From contig JAKONS010000265.1 of NCBI GenBank assembly GCA_022701845.1, forward strand, positions 1 through 11,950: DNA of 11,950 nucleotides. Reading direction: 5' to 3'. Below, one piece after another: positions 1-6,021 of this stretch (the first letter of the stretch is position 1; each line of letters opens with the position of its first letter). This DNA comes from Burkholderiaceae bacterium (GTDB lineage Bacteria > Pseudomonadota > Gammaproteobacteria > Burkholderiales > Burkholderiaceae). The notes beneath the pieces were generated by a model, which ran no database searches, was not told the origin of the DNA, and saw nothing but the letters and a program-made list of their open reading frames with translations. Made by a program: the position numbers and the translations under genes.

Positions 1-326
1 CCCAGGAACATCGCCACGATGATCGCCACCGCCGGCAGCATGCCCGGCCCGCGGCCGACGATGGCGATGGCGAAATTGACCAGCCGCAGCGCCACGCCGG
101 AGCGGTCGAAGATCGAGCCGACCAGCACGAACATCGGAATCGCCAGCAGCGGATATTTGCCGAGCCCGGCGTAGAAGTTCTGCGGCACCGCCAGCAGGCC
201 GAACCACTGGGTGCCGGCATTGGCCAGCGCGATCGCCGCCGCGCCCGCCAGCCCCAGCGCCGCGCCGATCGGCACGCCCGCCAGCATCATCATCAGGAAG
301 GCGGTGAAGAGCAGGGTGGCGATCAT
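1..326 (-). CDS. dctM: TRAP transporter large permease DctM (partial, N-terminal part)
   Basis: This is the large membrane subunit of a tripartite ATP-independent periplasmic (TRAP) transporter, which imports organic acids or similar solutes using an ion gradient. Only the first 108 codons are present, and the gene continues beyond position 1. Visible signs are a hydrophobic N-terminus (MIATLLFTAFLMMMLAGVPI), the small-residue-rich segment that follows, and the family-typical stretch with NFYAGLGKYPLLAIPMFVLV. This is followed by DRSGVALRLVNFA, which resembles the usual DctM 'GLLMERSGIARRLVDLA' region. Its ATG overlaps the TGA of the dctQ gene by 4 bases (323-326), so the two are translationally coupled. 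The substrate cannot be told from this fragment, and the usual partner gene dctP for the solute-binding protein is not within the window. The family call is sure; the symbol is generic. Confidence 0.9.
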   Translation of the reverse strand, partial: MIATLLFTAFLMMMLAGVPIGAALGLAGAAAIALANAGTQWFGLLAVPQNFYAGLGKYPLLAIPMFVLVGSIFDRSGVALRLVNFAIAIVGRGPGMLPAVAIIVAMFL

Positions 327-886
327 GGCGACGCCTTCCTGCCGCCGCGCCGCAGGAACAGGCCCAGCGCCCGCAGCGTGATGCCCAGCGCGATCACCGG
401 CAGCCAGATCGAATACCACCACTGCGGCACGCCGATGCCGGGCGAGGTTTCGCCGAAGCGCCAGTCGTCCCACACCATGCGCATGCTGGTCACGGTGAGC
501 ACGAAGAACAGCGCCGCCACCATCAGCGCACCGAAGCGCGCCAGGCCGCGGCGCCGCGCCAGTGAGCCGGCCTCGGCGAAATACTCGATGCGGATATGCC
601 GGTCGCGCGCCACCGCCGCCGAGCCGCCCACCAGGGCCAGCACGATCATCAGGAACACCGAGAACTCCTCGGTCCAGGCGAAGGAGCTGTTGGTGAAGTA
701 GCGCACCAGCACGTTGGCGAAGGTGATGAGCGCCAGCAGCGCCATCACGATCACCGTGGCCCAGTCCTCGATGGCCAGCGGCACCCGGGTCGGTTCGTCG
801 GGCGGCGGGGCGGCCGGGTCGTCTGCGGAAGTGGGAAAGGAGGGAATGGCGCCGGACGGGGCGCCGGGCTCGGGAGGCGAAGACAT
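323..886 (-). CDS. dctQ: TRAP transporter small permease DctQ
   Basis: This is the small membrane subunit of a TRAP transporter and works with DctM and a periplasmic binding protein in the inner membrane. The 187-residue product has four hydrophobic segments at about 42-62, 74-94, 117-137 and 154-176, as expected for DctQ. Family signatures are SFAWTEEFSVFL (69-80), the basic loop ARDRHIRIEYF (93-103), and PQWWYSIWLPV (154-164). The first ~38 residues are rich in Pro, Ala and Ser and are probably not part of the core fold. The start at 886 has no clear ribosome binding site, so a later non-ATG start is possible. The gene overlaps dctM by 4 bases. Upstream it faces pyrC divergently across a ~170-base gap with no obvious promoter, so no dctP precedes it. 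Confidence 0.88.
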   Translation of the reverse strand: MSSPPEPGAPSGAIPSFPTSADDPAAPPPDEPTRVPLAIEDWATVIVMALLALITFANVLVRYFTNSSFAWTEEFSVFLMIVLALVGGSAAVARDRHIRIEYFAEAGSLARRRGLARFGALMVAALFFVLTVTSMRMVWDDWRFGETSPGIGVPQWWYSIWLPVIALGITLRALGLFLRRGGRKASP

Positions 887-1059
887 GGGGCGGACGGGGA
901 GCGACGGGGACGGCGAAAGCTGCGGAAGGAGACGACGACGGTGGCGACGGGGCGGTCGCGCGAGACCGCGACGCGGCCGATGCTAGGGCGCATCCGCCGC
1001 CCGCCGCATCGGTGCTTACCTGGGCACGGCGGGCAGGTGCGGTGCGAGAATCCCGCGCC

Positions 1060-2112
1060 ATGACCGAAGCCCACGCAACCGACACCCTCACCCTCGTCCG
1101 CCCCGACGACTGGCATCTGCACCTGCGCGACGGCGCGGCGCTCACCACCACCGTGGCGCATGCCGCCGCGCAGTTCGGCCGGGCCATCGTCATGCCCAAC
1201 CTGCGCCCGCCGGTCACCACCGCGCAGCAGGCGGTCGACTACCGCGCACGCATCCTGGCGGCGCTGCCGGCCGGCGCGTCCTTCGATCCGCTGATGACGC
1301 TCTACCTCACCGACCGCCTGCCGCCGGAAGAGATCGAGCGCGCCCGGGCCGCCGGGGTGAAGGCGCTCAAGCTCTACCCGGCCGGCGCCACCACCAACAG
1401 CGACGCCGGCGTGACCGACATCCGCATCACCTACCCCACGCTCGAGGCGATGCAGAAGGCCGGCATGCCGCTGCTGGTGCACGGCGAGGTGACCGACCCC
1501 GCCACCGACCTGTTCGACCGCGAGGCACTGTTCATCGACCAGAAACTGATCCCGCTGCGGCGCGATTTCCCCGAGCTGAAGATCGTGATGGAGCACATCA
1601 CCACCCGCGAAGGCGCCCACTACGTGCGCGACGCCGGCCCCTTCACCGGCGCCACCATCACGCCGCACCATCTGCTGTTCAACCGCAACGCGCTGTTCAT
1701 CGGCGGCATCCGGCCGCACTACTACTGCCTGCCGGTGCTCAAGCGCGAAGTGCATCGGCTGGCGCTGGTCGAGGCCGCCACCAGCGGCAGCGGCCGCTTC
1801 TTCCTGGGCACCGACAGCGCACCGCATGCGGCGCACCTGAAGGAGATCGCGGTCGGCTGCGCCGGCTGCTATGTGGCGCATGCCGCCATCGAGCTCTATG
1901 CCGAGGCCTTCGACCGTGCCGGCGCACTCGACCGGCTCGAGCAATTCGCCAGCCTGGCCGGCCCGGCCTTCTACGGCCTGCCCGCCGCCACCGAGCGCAT
2001 CACCCTGCGCCGCGACAGCTGGACCGTGCCCGACGGCTATCCCTTCGGCGACGCGATCGTCAAGCCGCTGGGCGCGGGCGAGACGCTGGCGTGGCGGATC
2101 GACCGGAGCTGA
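1060..2112 (+). CDS. pyrC: Dihydroorotase, class II (PyrC)
   Basis: PyrC is a cytoplasmic zinc enzyme that interconverts N-carbamoyl-L-aspartate and dihydroorotate, the third step of pyrimidine synthesis. The 350-residue product is the normal length for the E. coli PyrC type. Visible active-site residues are His19 and His21 with Arg23 (DWHLHLRD), Asn47 (VMPNL), the carbamylated bridging Lys104 (ALKLYPAGATTNSD), His141 (LLVHGEV), His179 (VMEHITT) and Asp252 (LGTDSAPH). An in-frame ATG 48 bases upstream (1012) would add a basic N-terminal tail not seen in the family, so 1060 is preferred; there is only a weak ribosome binding site before it. The last 22 bases overlap the following DUF3025 gene. 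The identification is secure. Confidence 0.97.
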   Translation: MTEAHATDTLTLVRPDDWHLHLRDGAALTTTVAHAAAQFGRAIVMPNLRPPVTTAQQAVDYRARILAALPAGASFDPLMTLYLTDRLPPEEIERARAAGVKALKLYPAGATTNSDAGVTDIRITYPTLEAMQKAGMPLLVHGEVTDPATDLFDREALFIDQKLIPLRRDFPELKIVMEHITTREGAHYVRDAGPFTGATITPHHLLFNRNALFIGGIRPHYYCLPVLKREVHRLALVEAATSGSGRFFLGTDSAPHAAHLKEIAVGCAGCYVAHAAIELYAEAFDRAGALDRLEQFASLAGPAFYGLPAATERITLRRDSWTVPDGYPFGDAIVKPLGAGETLAWRIDRS

Positions 2113-2864
2113 TCGCAGCGCTGCCGCCGCTCGACTGGCGGCAGCCCTGGTTCGCGCCCTGGGCCGGTATCGGCGAGGTCGCGCAGCAGGTGGTGCAGGC
2201 GGGCGCGCCGGTGCATGCGGCCTTGCCCGCGGCGCCCGGTGTGCCGCGTTTCGTCGCCGCCGCCCGTCTGCCGGCCGGCATGCCGTACGAATCCTTCGTA
2301 TACGCCGAAGGCGCGGTGCCCACCCGCGACAACCTGCACGACTTCCTCAACGGCATCGTCTGGTGCGCCTATCCGCTCGCCAAGCAACGCTTGAACCGCC
2401 TGCAGGCCGAGGCGATCGCCCGCGATGGCATCGGTGCCCGGCGCGGCCCGCTGCGCGACGCGATCACCCTGTTCGACGAGAACGGCGCTGTCTTCAGCGC
2501 GCCGGCGCCGCTGCGGACGGCCCTGCAGGCGCGCGACTGGCAGGCGCTGTTCCTCACCCACCGCGGGCTGTGGGCCCAGGCCCGGCTGTGGCTCTTCGGC
2601 CATGCGCTCGCCGAGAAACTGGCCGCGCCGCGCAAGGACATCACCGCGCATGTGCTGGTCGCGCCGCAGGGCCTGCTGCAGCCGGCGCAGGTGGATGCCT
2701 GGATGGCTGCGACGCTCGATGCGGCCGCGCTCGCCGCCAAGCCGTTCTCCCCGCTGCCGGTGCTGGGCGTACCCGGCTGGTGGCCCGCCAACGCGGCGCC
2801 GGATTTCTATGCCGACGCCACGGTTTTTCGCCCCCGGCGGCCTACGGCCATGCCCCGGTCGTGA
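2091..2864 (+). CDS. DUF3025 family protein
   Basis: This is a conserved proteobacterial protein of unknown function, 257 residues long, probably cytoplasmic: no signal peptide or membrane segment is seen. It matches what I know of DUF3025 proteins. There is an aromatic N-terminus (LDWRQPWFAPW), then PYESFVYAEGAVPTRDNLHD (65-84) running into FLNGIVWCAYPLAKQRLNRL (85-104). These are followed by RDAITLFDENGAV (122-134), FGHALAEKL with KDITAHVL (169-189), and a C-terminal PLPVLGVPGWW ending in VFRPRR. The chosen start is a GTG at 2091, which overlaps the end of pyrC by 22 bases in another frame. No good alternative start lies between the pyrC stop and the conserved LDWRQPW, so translation is probably coupled to pyrC. 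No catalytic motif can be named. Confidence 0.85.
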   Translation: MADRPELIAALPPLDWRQPWFAPWAGIGEVAQQVVQAGAPVHAALPAAPGVPRFVAAARLPAGMPYESFVYAEGAVPTRDNLHDFLNGIVWCAYPLAKQRLNRLQAEAIARDGIGARRGPLRDAITLFDENGAVFSAPAPLRTALQARDWQALFLTHRGLWAQARLWLFGHALAEKLAAPRKDITAHVLVAPQGLLQPAQVDAWMAATLDAAALAAKPFSPLPVLGVPGWWPANAAPDFYADATVFRPRRPTAMPRS

Positions 2865-2951
2865 GAACTTTTACCCCTATCATCGATCCCATACCCGCCC
2901 TCGCAGGGCAGCATAAAAAGACGACTCCAGCGAATCTGCGAAACACAGCGG

Positions 2952-2979
2952 CTTGAAGCCGGCGCGATGCCCCGCATCT
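2952..2979 (+). promoter_or_regulatory. Candidate sigma-32 (RpoH) heat-shock promoter for htpX
   Basis: CTTGAAG (2952-2958), a 13-base spacer, then CCGCATCT (2972-2979). The enterobacterial sigma-32 consensus is CTTGAAA, a spacer of about 13-15 bases, then CCCCATnT. The match has one mismatch in each element. Transcription would begin near 2986, giving a leader of about 50 bases before the htpX ATG at 3038. htpX is a known heat-shock gene in E. coli, so position and gene agree. Activity is inferred. Confidence 0.7.
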
Positions 2980-3037
2980 GGTGCGTATCCGCCCGACTCC
3001 GCCGCGCAGGGTTTTTCGATTTCCTCACGGAGCCTCC

Positions 3038-3913
3038 ATGAAACGCATCGTTCTCTTCGTCCTCACCAACCTCGCCATCGTGGTGGTGCTGGGCATCGTC
3101 GCCAGTGTTCTCGGCGTCAACCGCTATCTCACCGCCAACGGCCTCAACCTGACCGCGCTGCTGGGCTTCGCGCTCATCATGGGTTTCGGCGGCGCCTTCA
3201 TCTCGCTGCTCATCAGCAAGCCGATGGCCAAGTGGTCGTCCGGCGTGCAGGTGATCACCGAGCCCCGCTCCGCCGACGAGGCCTGGCTGCTGCAGACGGT
3301 GCAGAACCTGGCCACCAAGGCCGGCATCGGCATGCCCGAGGTCGGCGTGTTCGAGGGCGAGCCCAACGCGTTCGCCACCGGCGCCTTCAAGAATTCGGCC
3401 CTGGTCGCCGTCTCCACCGGCCTGCTGCAGGGCATGACCCGCGAGGAAGTCGAAGCCGTGCTGGGCCACGAGGTGGCGCACATCGCCAACGGCGACATGG
3501 TCACCATGACGCTGATCCAGGGCGTGATGAATACCTTCGTGGTGTTCCTGTCGCGGGTGATCGGCTATGCGGTCGACAGTTTCCTGCGCAAGAACGACGA
3601 GAGCCGCTCCGGCCCGGGCATCGGCTACTACGCCACCACCATCGTGCTCGACATCGTGCTGGGTTTCGCCGCCGCGATCATCGTGGCCTGGTTCTCGCGC
3701 CAGCGCGAGTTCCGCGCTGACTCCGGCGCCGCCCGCCTGATGGGCCGCCGCCAGCCGATGGTCGCCGCGCTGCAGCGCCTGGGCGGCATGGTGCCGGGCC
3801 AGCTGCCGAAGAACGTCGAGGCGATGGGCATCACCGGCAGCATCGGCAAGCTGTTCGCCACCCACCCGCCGATCGAGGAACGCATCGCCGCGCTGCAGGC
3901 CGCCCAGGGCTGA
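3038..3913 (+). CDS. htpX: Protease HtpX, membrane zinc metalloprotease (M48B)
   Basis: HtpX is an inner-membrane metalloprotease that degrades misfolded membrane proteins, overlapping in role with FtsH. The 291-residue product has the standard architecture. There are two N-terminal membrane segments (about 4-25 and 37-60), then the cytoplasmic zinc site HEVAH (144-148) within [13 protein letters not shown] second hydrophobic pair follows (about 157-180 and 197-219), then the third zinc ligand Glu224 in RQREFRAD, and the C-terminal [12 protein letters not shown] (275-286). The start at 3038 is preferred over an in-frame ATG 57 bases upstream. It has GGAG five bases before it, the encoded [11 protein letters not shown] is the family N-terminus, and the upstream ATG lies before the likely transcription start. 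The gene has its own promoter and terminator and appears monocistronic. Confidence 0.97.
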   Translation: MKRIVLFVLTNLAIVVVLGIVASVLGVNRYLTANGLNLTALLGFALIMGFGGAFISLLISKPMAKWSSGVQVITEPRSADEAWLLQTVQNLATKAGIGMPEVGVFEGEPNAFATGAFKNSALVAVSTGLLQGMTREEVEAVLGHEVAHIANGDMVTMTLIQGVMNTFVVFLSRVIGYAVDSFLRKNDESRSGPGIGYYATTIVLDIVLGFAAAIIVAWFSRQREFRADSGAARLMGRRQPMVAALQRLGGMVPGQLPKNVEAMGITGSIGKLFATHPPIEERIAALQAAQG

Positions 3914-3947
3914 CCGCTGCGCCCTGTCGAGGGGCCTGGCATCCCAG

Positions 3948-3979
3948 AACCGCCGTACCGAAAGGACGGCGGTTTTTTT
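3948..3979 (+). terminator. Rho-independent terminator after htpX
   Basis: AACCGCCGT (3948-3956) pairs perfectly with ACGGCGGTT (3966-3974). An inner CC/GG pair closes a GAAA tetraloop (3960-3963), with one bulged A at 3957. Seven T residues follow at 3973-3979. It lies 35 bases past the htpX stop and separates htpX from the gene at 4100. Confidence 0.93.
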
Positions 3980-3998
3980 CAGATTGCTCCGACGTCGT

Positions 3999-4023
3999 TT
4001 CGGTTGTACCGCCGCGCTTTCGT
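3999..4023 (+). promoter_or_regulatory. PIP box (plant-inducible promoter, HrpX/HrpB-type activator site)
   Basis: TTCGG (3999-4003), exactly 15 bases, then TTCGT (4019-4023). This is a perfect match to the TTCGB-N15-TTCGB PIP/hrpII box used by AraC-type activators HrpX (Xanthomonas, Acidovorax) and HrpB (Ralstonia) to switch on type III secretion genes and effectors. In the known promoters a -10 element of the form YAnnnT lies 30-32 bases further on. Here GAAGCT (4055-4060, 31 bases on) keeps the A and T but has G in place of the pyrimidine. The site sits 76 bases before the ATG at 4100 and beyond the htpX terminator, so it can only serve that gene. Binding is inferred from the pattern alone. 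Confidence 0.55.
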
Positions 4024-4087
4024 CTGCGCGAACAGCCGCCGAGGACCTGCTTGCGAAGCTCCGCCCGTCGCTATTTCGCGATGTGTC

Positions 4088-4094
4088 AAAGGAG
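4088..4094 (+). promoter_or_regulatory. Ribosome binding site fixing the start at 4100
   Basis: AAAGGAG lies five bases before the ATG at 4100. It is one of the strongest Shine-Dalgarno matches in the window. It decides this start over the in-frame upstream ATG at 4004, which has no such site and lies within the PIP box. Confidence 0.8.
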
Positions 4095-4099
4095 CAAAC

Positions 4100-5335
4100 A
4101 TGCAACAGTGGCGTCCGGATTATTCAAATGCCTCGGTGATTGCCAGGGCCCTGCCACTCCCCCGGCAGACGCAGCAGGAGACACCCGGTCAACCCCGTTT
4201 CGACGACCAGGACGGCCAGGTCACCATGGAGATCTCGGCGCCGCTGCAGGCCTTGCTGGGGCTCGACAGCTCCACCGTGGCCCTGGGCGCGGCCGGCGAC
4301 AGCGGCTTGCAGGCGGTGCGCGCGCCGCGCGACGCGGCAGTGAGCCAGGCCGACCTGACGCCGGAGCAGCACGCCTTGCTCAAGCTGCCGTTCGACACGT
4401 TGATCAAACGTTATGCCGAACTGGCCAGGGACGACCGGTCCGATGCCGCCGAGGCGTCCGACCGGCTGATGACCGCGATGCTCACCGCCTTGCGGTCGGA
4501 TCCGGCGCGCAGTGCCGATCTGACTCGCCTGCAGAACGCCTACCACCCGCTGCAGCGCTTTTTTGCGGCCCAGCGGGAAGCGATACAGGAGGCCGCCGCG
4601 CAGATCCCGCAGTTGCGACACCTCATCCGAGGCATCGCGTACAACCGTTTGGACACGGTGATCAAGGCAGCGCTGCAGTTGCCGCCGCCGACCGACGCGA
4701 AAGACGTCGGCGCCGGCGACCGGGCGCAGGCCCTGGTGAAATGGGGCGACAAGGCCTCCACGCTGCTGCGCCTCGCGCAGGAACGCCAAGCGATCCAGGC
4801 GGTGCAGACGGGGCTGAAGGACGCCCGCGCTTTCCTGATGCACCAGGCACGCGATCGCATCGTCGGCGGCGCCGCGAGACCGGTGCGGGACGACGTTTCG
4901 GCGCTGGTGTCGGGCAACGTGGTGATTACCGCGCCGGACGAAGCGGCCCTGCGTGCGGTGCTGGTGCATATGCCGGTGGGCAGCCTGGTGATGAATGCGG
5001 CGAAGAACTTCGGCTACTTCCTTAAGCGCAAGCCCGAGACCTACTACGCGACCTACCCGCCGCGCGGCTGGCGCCAGACGATCCACGAGATCCACTGGCG
5101 GCCCGATCCGGCCCAGCCCGACAAGCAGACGCTGGCGCTGTTGTCGCTGCACGGCACACCGCCGGTGCCCAGCTACAGCCTGGACGAGGGTGTGACCTGG
5201 AAGCCGACCGGCGCGGTGCATGCGCCGGCCTTGACGCAGAAGCTCGCGAATCTTTGGGCCAACTACATGACGTCGCGCCAGGCCACCTATGTGCAGCAGT
5301 ACCACGAAGGCACCAAGGGCATCGGCGGCAAATAG
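4100..5335 (+). CDS. Unrecognised protein; candidate type III secreted effector
   Basis: I do not recognise this 411-residue protein. It has no signal peptide and no membrane segment, and it contains no cysteine. The first ~45 residues are rich in Gln, Pro and Ser and look unfolded. Residues ~84-260 are mostly predicted helix, with amphipathic stretches such as FDTLIKRYAELARDD and LLRLAQERQAIQAVQTGLKD. The C-terminal part (~264-395) looks mixed alpha/beta and is rich in Trp and Tyr (ETYYATYPPRGW, IHEIHWRPDP, YSLDEGVTW, LANLWANYM). The start at 4100 follows a strong AAAGGAG. The gene stands alone, shut off from htpX by a terminator and convergent with the flavin reductase gene. A perfect PIP box upstream suggests control by an HrpX-type activator, and the disordered polar N-terminus would suit a type III secretion signal. 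Base composition looks somewhat less GC-rich than the neighbours (for example TTG, AAA and TTT codons), compatible with acquisition. The coding call is firm; the effector idea is inference. Confidence 0.85.
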   Translation: MQQWRPDYSNASVIARALPLPRQTQQETPGQPRFDDQDGQVTMEISAPLQALLGLDSSTVALGAAGDSGLQAVRAPRDAAVSQADLTPEQHALLKLPFDTLIKRYAELARDDRSDAAEASDRLMTAMLTALRSDPARSADLTRLQNAYHPLQRFFAAQREAIQEAAAQIPQLRHLIRGIAYNRLDTVIKAALQLPPPTDAKDVGAGDRAQALVKWGDKASTLLRLAQERQAIQAVQTGLKDARAFLMHQARDRIVGGAARPVRDDVSALVSGNVVITAPDEAALRAVLVHMPVGSLVMNAAKNFGYFLKRKPETYYATYPPRGWRQTIHEIHWRPDPAQPDKQTLALLSLHGTPPVPSYSLDEGVTWKPTGAVHAPALTQKLANLWANYMTSRQATYVQQYHEGTKGIGGK

Positions 5336-5368
5336 GCGGCGGCGGGCGGCGCGACCGCCGCAGGGCGG

Positions 5369-5992
5369 CTAGCGCGGCCGGCGCATCCTGAACAGGTTGT
5401 CGGCGCTGATCCCGAAATAGTCCGCCGGGCCGCCGCCGCGCAGGATCGGCTGGCCGGCGGCGGTGTCGTACACGCCGTCCTTCAGCAGGCTGCGCTCGAT
5501 ATGCACCGCCACCACCTGGCCCAGCACCAGCCAGGTGCCGACCTCGTGGCCGTCGGTGTTCTGCAACGGCACCAGCTGGGTCAGGCGGCATTCGAAATTG
5601 ACCGGGCTCTCCAGCACCCGCGGCGCACCGACGATGCGCCCGGCCACCGGCGTCAGGCCGGCCAGGGTGAACTCGTCGGCCTCCGGCGGCACCGCGGCGC
5701 TGCTGGTGTTCATCTGCTCGGCCAGCGGACGGGTCGCCAGGTTCCAGACGAACTCGCGCGTCTCGGCGATGTTGCGCACGCTGTCCTTCCAGCCGACGCT
5801 GGCGAAGCCGACGATCGGCGGCGTGTAGTTGAAGCCGTTGAAGAAGCTGTAGGGCGCCAGGTTCAGGCCGCCCTTGCCGTCGTGGCTGGAAACCCAGCCG
5901 ATCGGGCGCGGGCCGACGATGGCGTTGAACGGATCGTGCGGCAGGCCGTGGCCCGCGGAGGTTTCGTAGTAGTGACTGTTTTCCGAGGCCAT
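5369..5992 (-). CDS. Flavin reductase-like FMN-binding protein
   Basis: This 207-residue protein has the flavin reductase-like split-barrel fold (DIM6/NTAB type, PF01613). Members bind FMN and usually reduce free flavin with NAD(P)H or serve as oxygenase partners. The FMN-binding region is visible as PRPIGWVSSHDGKGGLN (28-44) followed by LAPYSFFNGF (45-54). It continues with PPIVGFASVGWKDSVRNI (58-75), the family block that ends with ET-EFVWNL, and a downstream SPVNFECRL (129-137). The ATG at 5992 has AGGAG nine bases before it (6002-6006 on the plus strand). It begins 29 bases after the FAD protein gene on the same strand, so the two probably share a transcript. This order could mean a flavin-handling pair, but the substrate is unknown. 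Its end faces the 4100 gene across 33 bases. Confidence 0.9.
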   Translation of the reverse strand: MASENSHYYETSAGHGLPHDPFNAIVGPRPIGWVSSHDGKGGLNLAPYSFFNGFNYTPPIVGFASVGWKDSVRNIAETREFVWNLATRPLAEQMNTSSAAVPPEADEFTLAGLTPVAGRIVGAPRVLESPVNFECRLTQLVPLQNTDGHEVGTWLVLGQVVAVHIERSLLKDGVYDTAAGQPILRGGGPADYFGISADNLFRMRRPR

Positions 5993-6021
5993 GGGCGGGA
6001 GCTCCTGGGTGGTGGTGGGTG

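Noticed and set aside
751..1944. 397-codon open frame on the minus strand opposite pyrC
   Set aside because: It is antisense to a certain gene and overlaps dctQ; no protein features.
2897..2909. GCCCT-CGC-AGGGC hairpin after the DUF3025 gene as a terminator
   Set aside because: It has only five pairs, and an A-rich rather than T-rich tail follows on the plus strand.
3147..3500. Possible frameshift in htpX suggested by other long frames over the gene
   Set aside because: The htpX frame is intact from start to stop with every motif in order; the other frames are shadows.
4072..4077. TATTTC as the -10 element paired with the PIP box
   Set aside because: It lies 48 bases past the box rather than 30-32, so the imperfect GAAGCT at 4055 is the better-placed candidate.
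2807..4105. 432-codon open frame on the minus strand opposite htpX
   Set aside because: It runs opposite htpX and through the htpX promoter, terminator and the PIP region, with a shadow-like composition.
4124..5305. 393-codon open frame on the minus strand opposite the unrecognised gene
   Set aside because: It was considered because the plus-strand gene is itself unknown. The plus frame has a strong ribosome binding site, balanced composition and plausible secondary structure; the minus product is His/Arg/Gln-rich and shadow-like.
5336..5361. GCGGCGG / CCGCCGC hairpin between the 4100 gene and the flavin reductase gene as a bidirectional terminator
   Set aside because: There is no T-tract on either side, and GC repeats of this kind arise easily in this base composition.
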